NCBI GenBank assembly: GCA_940746715.1
Contig: CALNWN010000011.1
Location: forward strand, 124,001-188,000
From: an uncultured Paraburkholderia sp.
GTDB taxonomy: Bacteria > Pseudomonadota > Gammaproteobacteria > Burkholderiales > Burkholderiaceae
Direction of reading: 5' to 3'
Length of the DNA: 64,000 bases
Each line of letters opens with the position of its first letter. Positions within the stretch are counted from its first letter, which is position 1. This document shows, in pieces, positions 37,891 through 47,272 of this stretch. The notes below the pieces were generated by a model that worked only from the letters and a program-made list of their open reading frames with translations, was not told the DNA's origin and ran no database searches. The position numbers and the translations under genes were made by a program.

Positions 37891-38646
37891 GTGAAGACGC
37901 TTTATGGCATCGCGTGGCACGCGAAGCAACGCTGCGCCGTGTTTCAGATTCCGACAGCCAATTTCGGCACCGTTTTCATGCGCGTGTCCGCCTCGCAAGG
38001 AGACGCGAGCATTGCCGTCGTCGAGGTCGACGCCGACCGGCTGCTCGAACAATGGCGGCGTACTGGCGGCAAACCCGAGCAATGCGCGGATACGTCGCAA
38101 GCCTTGTGGCCTTCCGACGAAAAATTCGCTGCCGCCGAAATCGGCTTCATGGAAGGACAATTCGACCCCGTTCCCCTTGCCCTCATGACATGCCGCGCGG
38201 AGAACGGCGGCTCGGTGCAATTGAGCATTGCCGACGGCGTGACGCGCACCATCTGGCTCCTGACCGCCGGCGCCATGATTTTCCCGGTGTCGTGCCCTAT
38301 CGACGATGCACGTGCATTGCAAGCATGCGCCGGGGCTGCCGGCAGCCGCGTCCGGACAACCGCGGATTTGCTCTCACCCGCGTCAGACGAGCATTACCTG
38401 AAAGAGCTTCGGGCTGCTAACGGATGCAGGCTCGGCGGATTTTGCGGGACTTTGCGCAATCGAGATAAGCGGAGAGGGGGCGGCGCGGGTTCGTATGTCG
38501 AAGCATTATTCTGGCGAAGCCGCCTGCTTACCAAGATCGGTGACGGCGGCAGCAACCGGGCGAGTCGGCGGCGGACGTCGCGCGTCGCGCGCTCGAACAC
38601 GTGCGTTCGCTCTTCGAAGCGCGCGCCGCGAAAATCGCCGCGTTGA
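37891..38646 (+). CDS. Hypothetical protein whose 3' end runs into bioA
   Basis: The frame opens with GTG at 37891 behind a strong AGGAGAAGG, and the first about 190 residues look protein-like (L-Y-G-I-A-W-H-A-K-Q-R-C-A-V-F-Q, D-E-K-F-A-A-A-E-I-G-F-M-E-G-Q-F-D). No family was recognised and no signal peptide or membrane segment is present. From about 38559 the DNA is bioA coding sequence in a different frame, so the last about 30 residues (Arg/Ser-rich) are not natural. The gene is therefore either complete with a lost stop or 3'-truncated by the deletion that removed the start of bioA. Confidence 0.5.
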   Translation: MKTLYGIAWHAKQRCAVFQIPTANFGTVFMRVSASQGDASIAVVEVDADRLLEQWRRTGGKPEQCADTSQALWPSDEKFAAAEIGFMEGQFDPVPLALMTCRAENGGSVQLSIADGVTRTIWLLTAGAMIFPVSCPIDDARALQACAGAAGSRVRTTADLLSPASDEHYLKELRAANGCRLGGFCGTLRNRDKRRGGGAGSYVEALFWRSRLLTKIGDGGSNRASRRRTSRVARSNTCVRSSKRAPRKSPR

Positions 38647-39332
38647 TCGTCGAGCCGCTCGTGCAATGCGCAGCAGGCATGGCCATGCACGACGCCTCGT
38701 ATATCGCCGGCTTGCGCGCCCTGTGCGATCAGTACGGCGTGCATCTGATCACGGATGAAATCGCCGTCGGCTGCGGGCGCACGGGCACCTTTTTCGCCTG
38801 CGAACAGGCCGGCATCTGGCCGGACTTCCTGTGTCTGTCCAAAGGCATTAGCGGCGGTTATCTGCCGCTGTCCATCGTGCTGTCGCGCGACGAAATCTTC
38901 GACGCCTTCTATCACGACGATACCGCACGCGGCTTTCTGCACTCGCATTCGTACACCGGCAACCCGCTCGCGTGCCGTGCGGCGCTCGCCACGCTGGACC
39001 TGTTCGCGAGCGACAACGTGCTCGCCGCCAACGCGCACAAGTCGGCGAAACTGAGGTCAGCGCTTGCGCCGCTGGAGGAACACGCCCACGTGCGCAACCT
39101 GCGTCAGTGCGGGACGATCTTCGCTTTCGACGCAGTCATCGAAAACGCTCAGGATGCCAGAACGTTTTCGCGCCGCTTTTTCGAAAACGCCTTGCAGCGC
39201 GAGCTGCTGCTGCGCCCCATTGCGACCACGGTGTACCTGATGCCCCCCTACATTCTCGACGACGAAGAACTCGCGCTGCTCGCCTCTCGCACGCGCGAAA
39301 CGTTCGACGCCACGCTCGCGGAGGTCCACTAA
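38559..39332 (+). pseudogene. bioA: Adenosylmethionine-8-amino-7-oxononanoate aminotransferase, 5' truncated
   Basis: BioA makes 7,8-diaminononanoate in biotin synthesis. Only the C-terminal about 258 residues are present: V-E-P-L-V-Q-C-A-A-G-M, L-I-T-D-E-I-A-V-G-C-G-R-T-G, and the PLP-lysine motif C-L-S-K-G-I-S-G-G-Y near 38840-38865, then H-S-H-S-Y-T-G-N-P. About 180-200 N-terminal residues, including the PLP phosphate-binding part, and the start codon are missing. Upstream is unrelated sequence of the hypothetical gene. The remaining frame is open to its stop, which overlaps the bioF start by one base. Confidence 0.85.
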
Positions 39333-40137
39333 TGCATCTCCTCGACAAACTTTCGCAGGGGCTTGAGGAAATCGACGAGCGCGGCCTGCGCCGTCGCCGC
39401 CGCATTGCCGACACGCCTTGCACGGCTCACATGACAGTCGACGGCCGCGAGATCGTCGGCTTTGCAAGCAATGACTACCTCGGCCTCGCCGCGCATCCAC
39501 AACTAATCGCGGCCATCGCGGAAGGCGCGCAACGCTATGGCGCGGGCAGCGGCGGTTCGCATCTGCTCGGCGGCCACTCGCGCGCGCATGCGCAACTCGA
39601 AGACGATCTCGCCGAGTTCGTCGGCGGATTCGTGGACGCGCCGCGCGCCCAATCTGATCTCGATCGGCACGCTCGGCAAAGCGGCCGGCGTGTCGGGCGC
39701 ATTCGTGGCGGCGCATGAGACGGTGGTCGAATGGCTCGTGCAGCGCGCGTCCGTACATCTTCACGACGGCTTCCGTGCCGGCCGCCGCGCACGCGGTGTC
39801 GGCGAGCCTGCGCATCATCGACGGAGCAGAAGGCGATGAGCGGCGCGCGCATCTGCGGCAACTGATCGAACGCACGCGTGCCATGGTCAAAACCACGCCG
39901 TGGCTGCCAGTCGATTCGCACACGGCCGTGCAGCCGCTCATCATCGGCGCGAACGAGGCCACGCTCGAGATCGCCGCGTCGCTCGATCATGCAGGTTTGT
40001 GGGTCCCCGCGATCCGTCCGCCGACCGTGCCCACCGGCACGTCGCGCTTGCGCATTTCGCTGTCCGCCGCGCATTCGCATGCGGATCCGGACCGGCTCGA
40101 AACGGGCTTGCAACAGACAGGAGCGCTGGCCGCATGA
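39332..40137 (+). pseudogene. bioF: 8-amino-7-oxononanoate synthase, internal deletion and frameshift
   Basis: BioF condenses pimeloyl-ACP/CoA with alanine. The N-terminus (V-G-F-A-S-N-D-Y-L-G-L-A, G-S-G-G-S-H-L-L-G-G-H) is intact to E-F-V-G-G-F-V-D-A-P near 39640. The next recognisable sequence, in another frame, is P-N-L-I-S-I-G-T-L-G-K-A-A-G-V-S-G-A with the PLP lysine. About 120 residues normally in between, including the D-A-H-G motif, are absent. A second shift near 39750 precedes P-Y-I-F-T-T-A-S. The C-terminus then reads cleanly to 40137 and overlaps bioD by ATGA. The protein cannot be functional. Confidence 0.87.
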
Positions 40138-40859
40138 CCTCTGCACATTCCGCACTGTCCGTGTTTGTCACCGGCACGGACACCGAAATCGGCAAGACCT
40201 TCGTCTCGTCTGCATTGCTGCGAGGCTTCGTTCGCGAGGGCCTGCAGGCGGCCGCCATGAAGCCGATCGCCGCCGGCGCGTTCGTGCTGAACGGCGAACT
40301 GCATAACGAAGACGCGGATCAGCTCGACGCGGCGTCGAACGTCCTGCTGCCGCCCGAAATGCGCACGCCCTATCTGTTGAAGGAACCGGCCGCGCCGCAT
40401 ATCGCGGCGGCGTTGGAAAACGTCGCGTTCGACATCGAGCATATCGTCGCCTGCCACCGGCAAGCATTGACGCGCGCCGACGTCGTCGTGGAAGGCGTCG
40501 GCGGCTTTCGCGTGCCATTGACGGCGACGCGCGACACGGCCGATCTCGCCGTTGCGTTGAAGCTGCCGGTCGTGCTGGTCGTCGGCATGCGCCTTGGCTG
40601 CATCAACCACGCGCTGCTCACCGCCGAGGCCATCGCCGCGCGCGGGCTCACGCTGGCCGGCTGGGTCGCGAACCGCGTGGATCCGAACATGACCTTTCCC
40701 GACGAAAACATCGCGTCGATCCGCGAGCATCTCGCGCGCGAACATCACGCGCCGTTGCTCGGCATCGTGCCGCATCTGAGCCCGGCATCGGCCGAAGTCG
40801 CGTCCGAACGGCTCGACATTCAACGGCTATTGCAGACGCTGCGTGACGCGCAGCGCTGA
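40134..40859 (+). CDS. bioD: Dethiobiotin synthetase
   Basis: BioD closes the ureido ring to form dethiobiotin using CO2 and ATP. The 241-residue product carries the P-loop G-T-D-T-E-I-G-K-T at residues 13-21, K-P-I-A-A-G near residue 42, and E-G-V-G-G near residue 123. It is the only biotin-synthesis gene here without a lesion, overlapping the bioF stop by ATGA and lying 35 bases before bioB. With bioA, bioF and bioB damaged it has no substrate from this operon, so either its retention is recent or the other enzymes exist elsewhere. Confidence 0.92.
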   Translation: MTSAHSALSVFVTGTDTEIGKTFVSSALLRGFVREGLQAAAMKPIAAGAFVLNGELHNEDADQLDAASNVLLPPEMRTPYLLKEPAAPHIAAALENVAFDIEHIVACHRQALTRADVVVEGVGGFRVPLTATRDTADLAVALKLPVVLVVGMRLGCINHALLTAEAIAARGLTLAGWVANRVDPNMTFPDENIASIREHLAREHHAPLLGIVPHLSPASAEVASERLDIQRLLQTLRDAQR

Positions 40860-40894
40860 AGCGAACATCACATTCATTCATGAGGATCAACCAC

Positions 40895-41940
40895 ATGACC
40901 CAACTGAACATCACTCCGTCGTCCGCGGGCACAGCCATCAATGTGAATGCCGCAACCAGACAACTCGCGCGCTGGCGCGTCGCCGATATCGTCGCGTTGT
41001 ACGAACTGCCGTTCAACGACCTGATGTTTCGCGCGCAGCAAACGCATCGCGAGCATTTCGACGCGAACACCGTTCAACTGTCGACGCTGCTGTCGATCAA
41101 GACCGGCGGCTGCGAGGAAGATTGCGCGTACTGCCCGCAGTCGGTGCATCACGACACCGGTCTGCAAGCCGACAAGCTGATGCCTGTCGATGAAGTGCTC
41201 GCCGCCGCGAAAGCCGCCAAGGAAAACGGCGCGACGCGCTTCTGCATGGGCGCCGCGTGCGCAATCCGAAAGATCGGCATCTCGAGCCGATCAAGGACAT
41301 GATCCGCGGCGTGAAGGCGATGGGACTCGAGACCTGCGTGACGCTCGGCATGCTGGAAACGCACCAGGCGCAGGCGCTGCGCGAGGCAGGCCTCGACTAC
41401 TACAACCACAACCTCGACACGTCGCCGGAGTTCTACGGTCAGATTATTTCGACGCGCACATACCAGGATCGCCTCGACACGCTCGAACGCGTGCGCGATG
41501 CGGGCATCAACGTGTGCTGCGGCGGCATTGTGGGCTTGGGCGAGTCGCGCCGCGAACGGGCCGGACTGATCGCGCAACTGGCGAACATGGACCCGTACCC
41601 TGAGTCGGTGCCGATCAACAATCTGGTGCAAGTGGAAGGCACGCCGCTGACCGGCACGGAACCGATCGATCCGTTCGAATTCGTGCGGACCATCGCAATT
41701 GCGCGCATTACGATGCCGCGTGCCATGGTGCGCCTGTCCGCGGGCCGCGAGCAGATGGACGAAGCGCTGCAGGCCATGTGCTTCCTCGCGGGCGCGAACT
41801 CGATTTTCTACGGCGATCAGTTGCTGACCACGAGCAACCCGCAAGCCGAAGCGGACCGCAAGCTGCTCGCGCGCCTCGGCATTCGCGCCGAAGCCGCGCA
41901 GCAGATGCCGCTCGACAAGAGCGGCTACGACCACGCGTAA
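40895..41940 (+). pseudogene. bioB: Biotin synthase, single-base frameshift
   Basis: BioB is the radical-SAM enzyme that inserts sulfur into dethiobiotin. The radical-SAM cysteines C-E-E-D-C-A-Y-C are intact near residue 70. The frame breaks after R-F-C-M-G-A-A near 41258, where TGGCGC has become TGCGC. The rest (R-N-P-K-D-R-H-L-E-P-I-K-D through N-N-L-V-Q-V-E-G-T-P-L) continues in another frame to 41940. This is a minimal lesion: one base separates it from a full 348-residue enzyme, so resequencing here would be informative. The start was taken at M-T-Q-L-N-I. Confidence 0.88.
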
Positions 41941-41946
41941 CGCGCG

Positions 41947-42980
41947 TTACTTCCTGTCGACGATGATCTGATCGAAAGTCCCGCCGTCGGAGAAATGCGT
42001 CTGCTGCGCTTTCTGCAAGCTGCCGAACATTTTCTTCGACGGTGAAGGTCTTGATCGGCTTGAACTCCGCCGCGTGCTTCGCGAGCACGCTCTTGTCGCG
42101 CGGACGCAGATGGTGTTGCGCGATAATCTCCTGCGCGGCGGGCGACCAGAGATAGTCGAGATACGCCTGCGCTTCCTTGCGCGTGCCGCGCTTGTCGACC
42201 ACCTTGTCGACGATCGAAACCGGCGGCGCCGCGAGCAGGCTCACCGACGGATACACCGCCTCGAAGTTGCCCGCGCCCACGCCGCTGTTCATCAGCGCGA
42301 CCTCGTTTTCGAAAGTCACCAGCACGTCGCCGATGCCGCGTTGCGTGAACGTCGTAGTCGCGCCGCGGCCGCGCGTGTCGAGCACCGGCACATTGCTGAA
42401 GAGCGCTTTTTCGAAGTTGAGCGCGTCGGCGTCCGTGCCGCCATGCTGCTTGCGATAAACCCACGCGGCCAGATACGTGCAGCGTCCATTGCCGGATGTC
42501 TTCGGATTGGCGATCACCACCTGCACGCCGGGTTTCGTCAGATCGTCCCAGTCCTTGATGTGCTTCGGATTGCCCTTGCGCACGAGAAACACCATCGTCG
42601 TGGTGTACGGCGCGCTGTCGTCCGGCAGGCGCGTGCGCCAGTTAGCCGGGACCAGCTGGCCTTTTTCGGCGAGCAGGTCGATGTCGTTCGGCTGGTTCAT
42701 CGTCACGACGTCGGCCTGCAAGCCCTGGCAATACCGACAGCGCCTGCGCGCTCGACGCGCCATGCGACTGGCGGATCGACACAGTCTCGCCGCTCTTCTG
42801 CCTGTACGCCGCAATGAAGCCGGCATTGATGTCCTTGTACAACTCGCGCGTCACGTCGTACGACACGTTCATGAGCGACGTATCCGCGAGCGCCGCTGAG
42901 GTGCCGCCAAGCCCGAAGCCGAGCGTGATCGCCGTGACGCCGGCCGCCAGCCAGCGCGAAGTCCCCGTCCTGCCTGTCAT
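41947..42980 (-). pseudogene. sbp: Sulfate ABC transporter substrate-binding protein, two frameshifts
   Basis: The precursor starts at 42980 with a signal peptide ending near A-L-A and continues L-M-N-V-S-Y-D-V-T-R-E-L-Y, the standard sulfate-binding opening. Then come S-H-G-A-S-S-A-Q-A and, after an extra C near 42732, D-V-V-T-M-N-Q-P-N-D-I-D and N-P-K-T-S-G-N-G-R. Near 42035 another shift leads into the conserved C-terminus H-F-S-D-G-G-T-F-D-Q-I-I ending at 41947, seven bases from the convergent bioB stop. Intact length would be about 343 residues. No cysT/W/A genes are in the window. Confidence 0.85.
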
Positions 42981-43099
42981 GTTGTCCCCGCTGTCGATGA
43001 TAAAACTCGTGGCCGCACCGTCGCGGCATGAAGCGGGATTCTAGCGGATCGCCTGTCGGCGCAGCGTCGCGCAAGCGGTGCCCAACACGACGCGCGTCG

Positions 43100-43717
43100 T
43101 CACACCAGCGCGTGCTGCGCAACCTCCAGCGTCTCGTCGCGAAACCGCAGCGGCGCAGCGCAGTGCACCAGCGTGTCGATGAAATACTTGGCCCTCGGCC
43201 ACGGTCCGAATCCCGCTGCGGTATTGATATGTCCCGCGTCGCCGAGGTTGACGAACGCGCTGCCGAACCGCTGCGCCAGTTCGCGCGAGCCGGCAAGCGG
43301 CATCCACGGATCGGTTTTGCTGCCGATCAGAATAGACGGCACGCCGAGGCGCCGCGCCTCGAACGGCCCCGCGAAGGCGAATTTTTGCGGGCTCGCGGGC
43401 GCGACGAACAGTACGCCGACCACCTCGTTCGCATACGATGCCTGCTGCAACGCGTGGGCGGTCGCGAGGCAGCCGAAACTGTGCGCGGCGAGCACGAACG
43501 GTCCACGTTCACGCGCGAGCAGCTCGCGCAACGAGTGGGCCCAACCCGCGACGTCAGGCGCGTCCCAGTCCGCCTGCTCGACCCGCAGCGAGCGCGCGAA
43601 CTGGCGCTCGAGCCACGTCTGCCAATGTGCGCCCTCACTGCCGTGCAGGCACGGAACGGTCACGAGCCGCGGCGGCCACGGCGATCTGGAGCATGAAAGC
43701 ATGTCTGTCCCTCGCAA
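43100..43717 (-). CDS. RBBP9/YdeN-type alpha/beta hydrolase
   Basis: A 205-residue serine-hydrolase-fold protein. The nucleophile is in A-H-S-F-G-C near residue 82, D-P-W-M-P holds the probable acid near residue 142, and G-D-A-G-H-I the histidine near residue 163, with the early motif V-P-C-L-H-G-S-E-G-A-H-W-Q typical of the RBBP9/YdeN family. Function is unknown in bacteria. The start could also be the Met six codons inside (43702). No lesion visible, in contrast with both neighbours. Confidence 0.78.
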   Translation of the reverse strand: MRGTDMLSCSRSPWPPRLVTVPCLHGSEGAHWQTWLERQFARSLRVEQADWDAPDVAGWAHSLRELLARERGPFVLAAHSFGCLATAHALQQASYANEVVGVLFVAPASPQKFAFAGPFEARRLGVPSILIGSKTDPWMPLAGSRELAQRFGSAFVNLGDAGHINTAAGFGPWPRAKYFIDTLVHCAAPLRFRDETLEVAQHALV

Positions 43718-44012
43718 AGGGAAACCGGGCAGCCATTGTCCCGCCGCGAGGCGCGCCGACGAACCAAGTTTTTGTGCTTTGTTTATGGGCGGAATGTGCG
43801 CGGATTGCGAACGCGGCTGCGTACGGTCGCGCGCAAGCGCGCGGGATTGCTGGCGAAAAAGTAGAATGAAGCCTACTCATAAAAGGAGGAGCCCTCATTT
43901 CGCCAGCGTCGCGCGCCGCGCCGCAGCCGTCGCAAGCCGCAGAGCCGCCCTGCCGCGTGCGCGCGGCTTGTCGGGTAAACCGGTGCAATTGCGCATTACA
44001 CGGTGAAGCCGC

Positions 44013-44952
44013 ATGAAGATTCTCTTTTATATGCCGGACGCCGAAGCTGCCGCGTGGCTGCACGACTTCGCGCGAGCGCTGCCTCACGCCGACCTGCGTG
44101 AGTGGCAACCCGGCGACACCGCCCGCCGACTTCGCTGTCGTCTGGCGGCCGCCCGCGCGAGATGCTGGCCGGCCGCGCCGATCTGCGCGCCATCTTCAAT
44201 CTGGGCGCGGGCGTCGACGCCATCCTCTCGCTCGAACGCGAACAACCCGGCACCTTGCCGCGCAATGCGCAGTTAATCCGCCTGGAAGACACCGGCATGG
44301 CGCCGCAAATGGCCGAATATGTGACGCACGCGGTGCTGCGTTACTCCGGCGCTTCGACGAATATGCAACGCTGCAGCGCGAGCGCCGCTGGCACGTGCTC
44401 GAGCCGCACCCGCGCGAAACGTTCACGGTCGGCGTGTTGGGCCTCGGCGTGCTCGGCGCGCATGTCGCACGAGCAGTCGCGGCATTCGGCCTGCCCGTGC
44501 GCGGTTACAGCCGCGGCCCGAAAGAGGTGGAAGGCATTGCTACGTTCGCCGGCGAAGCCCAGTTCGACGCATTTCTCGACGGTGTGAAAGTACTCGTCAA
44601 TCTGCTGCCGCATACGCCGGACACCGCGAACGTGCTGAACGCCCGCACGTTTTCGAAGCTCGCACGCGGCGCGTATCTGATCAACGTTGCGCGCGGCGCG
44701 CATCTTGTCGAAGCGGACCTGCTCGGCGCGCTCGCCAGCGGCCAACTCGTCGCCGCCACGCTCGACGTGTTCCAGCAGGAGCCGCTGCCGCCGGATCATC
44801 CGTTCTGGCAGGAGCCGCGCATCACCATCACGCCGCACATGTCCGCGCTGACCTTGCGGGAAGAAAGCGTCGCGCAGATCGCCGGCAAACTGCTCTCGCT
44901 CGAACGAGGCGAAGCCGTCAGCGGCGTGGTGAATATCGATCGTGGATATTGA
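44013..44952 (+). pseudogene. ghrA: Glyoxylate/hydroxypyruvate reductase A, three frameshifts
   Basis: The D-2-hydroxyacid dehydrogenase starts M-K-I-L-F-Y-M-P-D-A-E. Shifts near 44120 and 44157 flank D-F-A-V-V-W-R-P-P, and F-N-L-G-A-G-V-D-A-I is in the third segment. A lost T near 44345 returns the frame to R-F-D-E-Y-A. From there the NAD-binding G-V-L-G-L-G-V-L-G and catalytic segments (V-A-R-G-A-H, H-M-S-A) run clean to 44952. The clustering of three shifts within 230 bases suggests decay since an early inactivation. Intact length about 313 residues. Confidence 0.83.
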
Positions 44953-45005
44953 GCGCCGAAACACATTGAGCAAGCGCCGCCACTACAACTTTGCGGAGAC
45001 ACATC

Positions 45006-45935
45006 ATGGCCCTACCCCAGCAAGTGAAAATCGTCGAAGTCGGTCCGCGTGACGGATTGCAGAACGAGAAGGAGTTCGTTCCGACCGCGACCAAGATCGA
45101 GTTGATCAATCGGCTTTCCGCAGCCGGCTTTCGCAACGTGGAGGCGGCCTCGTTCGTGTCGCCGAAATGGGTGCCGCAAATAGCCGACGGCGCCGAGGTG
45201 ATGGCCGGCATCGAGCGGCGTCCCGGCACGATCTATTCGGTGCTGACGCCGAACCTGCGCGGCTTCGAAGGCGCGCTTGCCGCGCGCGCCGCCGAGATTG
45301 TGATCTTCGGCGCGGCGAGCGAAGCGTTCTCGCAGAAAAACATCAATTGCAGCATAGCGGAAAGCATCGAGCGATTCGCGCCGGTCGCGCAGGCAGCGAA
45401 GGAACACGGCCTGCGCATACGCGGCAGCGTTTCGTGCGCGCTCGGTTGTCCGTATCAGGGCGAGGTGCCGGTGGCGTCGGTGGTCGACGTGGTGCAACGT
45501 TTCGCGGCACTCGGCTGCGACGAGATCGACATTGCCGATACGATCGGTGTCGGCACGCCGAAACGCACGCGCGAAATCTTCGAGGCCGTGACGCGCGTGT
45601 TTCCGCGCGAGCGTCTGTCCGGGCATTTCCACGACACCTATGGCCAGGCGCTTGCGAACATCTACGCGGCGCTGCAAGAAGGCATCGAGATCTATCACGC
45701 GTCGGTGGCCGGACTCGGCGGCTGCCCGTATGCGAAGGGCGCCACCGGCAATGTCGCGACGGAAGACGTGCTGTATCTGATGAACGGCCTCGGCATCGAA
45801 ACCGGTATCGACCTCGCGCAGGTGGTGGCCATCGGCGATTTCATTTCGACGGCGATCGGCCGGCCGAACGTGTCGCGCGCGGGCAAGGCGTTGCTCGCCA
45901 AGGCGCGTAGCGAAGCGGCGGCCAACTGCGTGTGA
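45006..45935 (+). CDS. mvaB: Hydroxymethylglutaryl-CoA lyase
   Basis: The enzyme cleaves HMG-CoA to acetoacetate and acetyl-CoA, the last step of leucine degradation. The 309-residue TIM-barrel protein has V-G-P-R-D-G-L-Q-N-E at residues 12-21, the metal/acid D-T-I-G near residue 178, and the signature G-L-G-G-C-P-Y-A-K-G-A-T-G-N near residue 237 with its catalytic cysteine. The start at 45006 follows GGAGACACATC closely. It is intact, although the acyl-CoA dehydrogenase that may have fed the pathway is broken. Confidence 0.92.
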   Translation: MALPQQVKIVEVGPRDGLQNEKEFVPTATKIELINRLSAAGFRNVEAASFVSPKWVPQIADGAEVMAGIERRPGTIYSVLTPNLRGFEGALAARAAEIVIFGAASEAFSQKNINCSIAESIERFAPVAQAAKEHGLRIRGSVSCALGCPYQGEVPVASVVDVVQRFAALGCDEIDIADTIGVGTPKRTREIFEAVTRVFPRERLSGHFHDTYGQALANIYAALQEGIEIYHASVAGLGGCPYAKGATGNVATEDVLYLMNGLGIETGIDLAQVVAIGDFISTAIGRPNVSRAGKALLAKARSEAAANCV

Positions 45936-46033
45936 GTGTGAGCGGCTCGGAAGCACTTCCCATGCACTTCGAAGCAGACGTACTCCCGCAACATCAGCAA
46001 CGCAGATCCGCACCTAAAGTCAGGACCCAAACG

Positions 46034-46555
46034 ATGACGGACCACGCTTTTCTCGACTCCGACGACCTCACCGCCCTGCCCGACTCCGCACGCCGCGTCG
46101 CGCTGCTGCTGCGCGAGCGCGGTCACGCGGGGCGGGTCGTCATGCTGCCTGAAACCGGCAAGACTTCCGCCGAGGCCGCCGCCGGGCTCGGCTGCTCGGT
46201 CGCGCAGATCGCGAAGTCGATTCTGTTTCGCCGCCGCGAAGACGGCGCGCCGGTGCTGGTCGTCGCAAGCGGCGCCAATCGTGTCGACGAAAAGAAAGTG
46301 GCGGCGCACGTCGGCGAAATTGGCCGCGCGGATGCAAAGTTCGTCCGCGAAAATACCGGCTATGCGATAGGCGGCGTGTGCCCCGTCGGCCATGCGGTGG
46401 AACCCGTCACGCTGATCGACGAAGATCTGCTCACCCTCGGCAGCCTCTGGGCCGCCGCAGGCCATCCGCACGCGGTGTTCAATCTGACCGCTGAAGAACT
46501 GATCGCGCTGACAGGTGCGCCCGTGGTGGACGTGGCGCCGCGCGAAACGGCCTGA
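46034..46555 (+). CDS. YbaK/ProX-type aminoacyl-tRNA deacylase
   Basis: A 173-residue protein with the YbaK fold: C-S-V-A-Q-I-A-K-S-I-L-F near residue 55, the conserved lysine in D-E-K-K-V, and N-T-G-Y-A-I-G-G-V-C-P-V-G near residue 108. Such proteins hydrolyse mischarged tRNAs (Ala- or Cys-tRNA-Pro) or free derivatives. The start at 46034 (M-T-D-H-A) was chosen over a longer frame that lacks homology. It heads a tightly spaced plus-strand run with DUF1289, MaoC and MBL genes. Confidence 0.85.
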   Translation: MTDHAFLDSDDLTALPDSARRVALLLRERGHAGRVVMLPETGKTSAEAAAGLGCSVAQIAKSILFRRREDGAPVLVVASGANRVDEKKVAAHVGEIGRADAKFVRENTGYAIGGVCPVGHAVEPVTLIDEDLLTLGSLWAAAGHPHAVFNLTAEELIALTGAPVVDVAPRETA

Positions 46556-46559
46556 TCCG

Positions 46560-46784
46560 ATGACAGCAGCGAACGATCAGGCGACGAAAGGCGGCGGCGT
46601 GCCGTCGCCGTGCATCAACGTGTGCCGCATGGATGCGTCGACGGGCTGGTGCGAAGGGTGCCTGCGCACCATCGACGAAATTGCCGGCTGGTCGCTCTAT
46701 GACGACGAGAAACGCGCGGTGTGGGACTCGCTGGAGTCGCGCCATGCCGAATTCATCGCCAGCCAGACCAAGGTGCAACGATGA
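46560..46784 (+). CDS. DUF1289 Cys-rich small protein
   Basis: A 74-residue protein with the family pattern P-C-I-N-V-C-R-M-D, G-W-C-E-G-C-L-R-T and E-I-x-x-W-S, i.e. four cysteines likely binding zinc or an Fe-S cluster. The function is unknown. It follows the YbaK gene by 4 bases and overlaps the MaoC start by ATGA, so the three are translationally coupled. Intact. Confidence 0.88.
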   Translation: MTAANDQATKGGGVPSPCINVCRMDASTGWCEGCLRTIDEIAGWSLYDDEKRAVWDSLESRHAEFIASQTKVQR

Positions 46785-47272
46785 ACGCGCCGCCGCGCAT
46801 TGTCACTCTCGGCGAGACGTTCAGCGCGACGCTCACGCTGTCAGCGGATTCCGTGAAGTCGTTCGCGACGCTCGTCAACGACCTGAACCCGCTGCATCAC
46901 GACGACGCCTATGTCGCGCAAAGCCGCTTTGGCGGTCTCATCGCGTCCGGAACGCAGCCCACCGCGCATTTCATGGCGCTGCTCGCCACGCACTTTTCGA
47001 CCTACGCGCAGCCGCTCGGGCTCGAATTCGACATCAAGCTGAAGAAGGCCGCGCACGCGGGCGACACGCTCGTCATGACGTGGCGTGTGCGCGATGCTTA
47101 CTGGAAGCCGAGCCTGAACGGCGACCTCACGCATCTGGACGGCACGGTGAAAAACCAGCGCGGCGAAGTTGCCGTGGTCGGCGCTTCGACCATTCTCGTG
47201 ATGCCGAAACCCGACGCGCCGGCCAACGCCGAAACCGGCAACGGTAACGGCAGCGGCAGCGGCACGCCATGA
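46781..47272 (+). CDS. MaoC-like (R)-specific hydratase/dehydratase
   Basis: A 163-residue hot-dog-fold protein with the hydratase-1 catalytic motif D-L-N-P-L-H-H-D near residue 33 and G-G-L-I-A-S-G near residue 50. It probably hydrates enoyl-CoA esters. In Burkholderia such proteins can supply (R)-3-hydroxyacyl-CoA for PHA, but this one's substrate is not known. The C-terminal tail is Gly/Asn/Ser-rich. It overlaps both neighbours (DUF1289 and the MBL pseudogene) by ATGA. Confidence 0.85.
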   Translation: MNAPPRIVTLGETFSATLTLSADSVKSFATLVNDLNPLHHDDAYVAQSRFGGLIASGTQPTAHFMALLATHFSTYAQPLGLEFDIKLKKAAHAGDTLVMTWRVRDAYWKPSLNGDLTHLDGTVKNQRGEVAVVGASTILVMPKPDAPANAETGNGNGSGSGTP

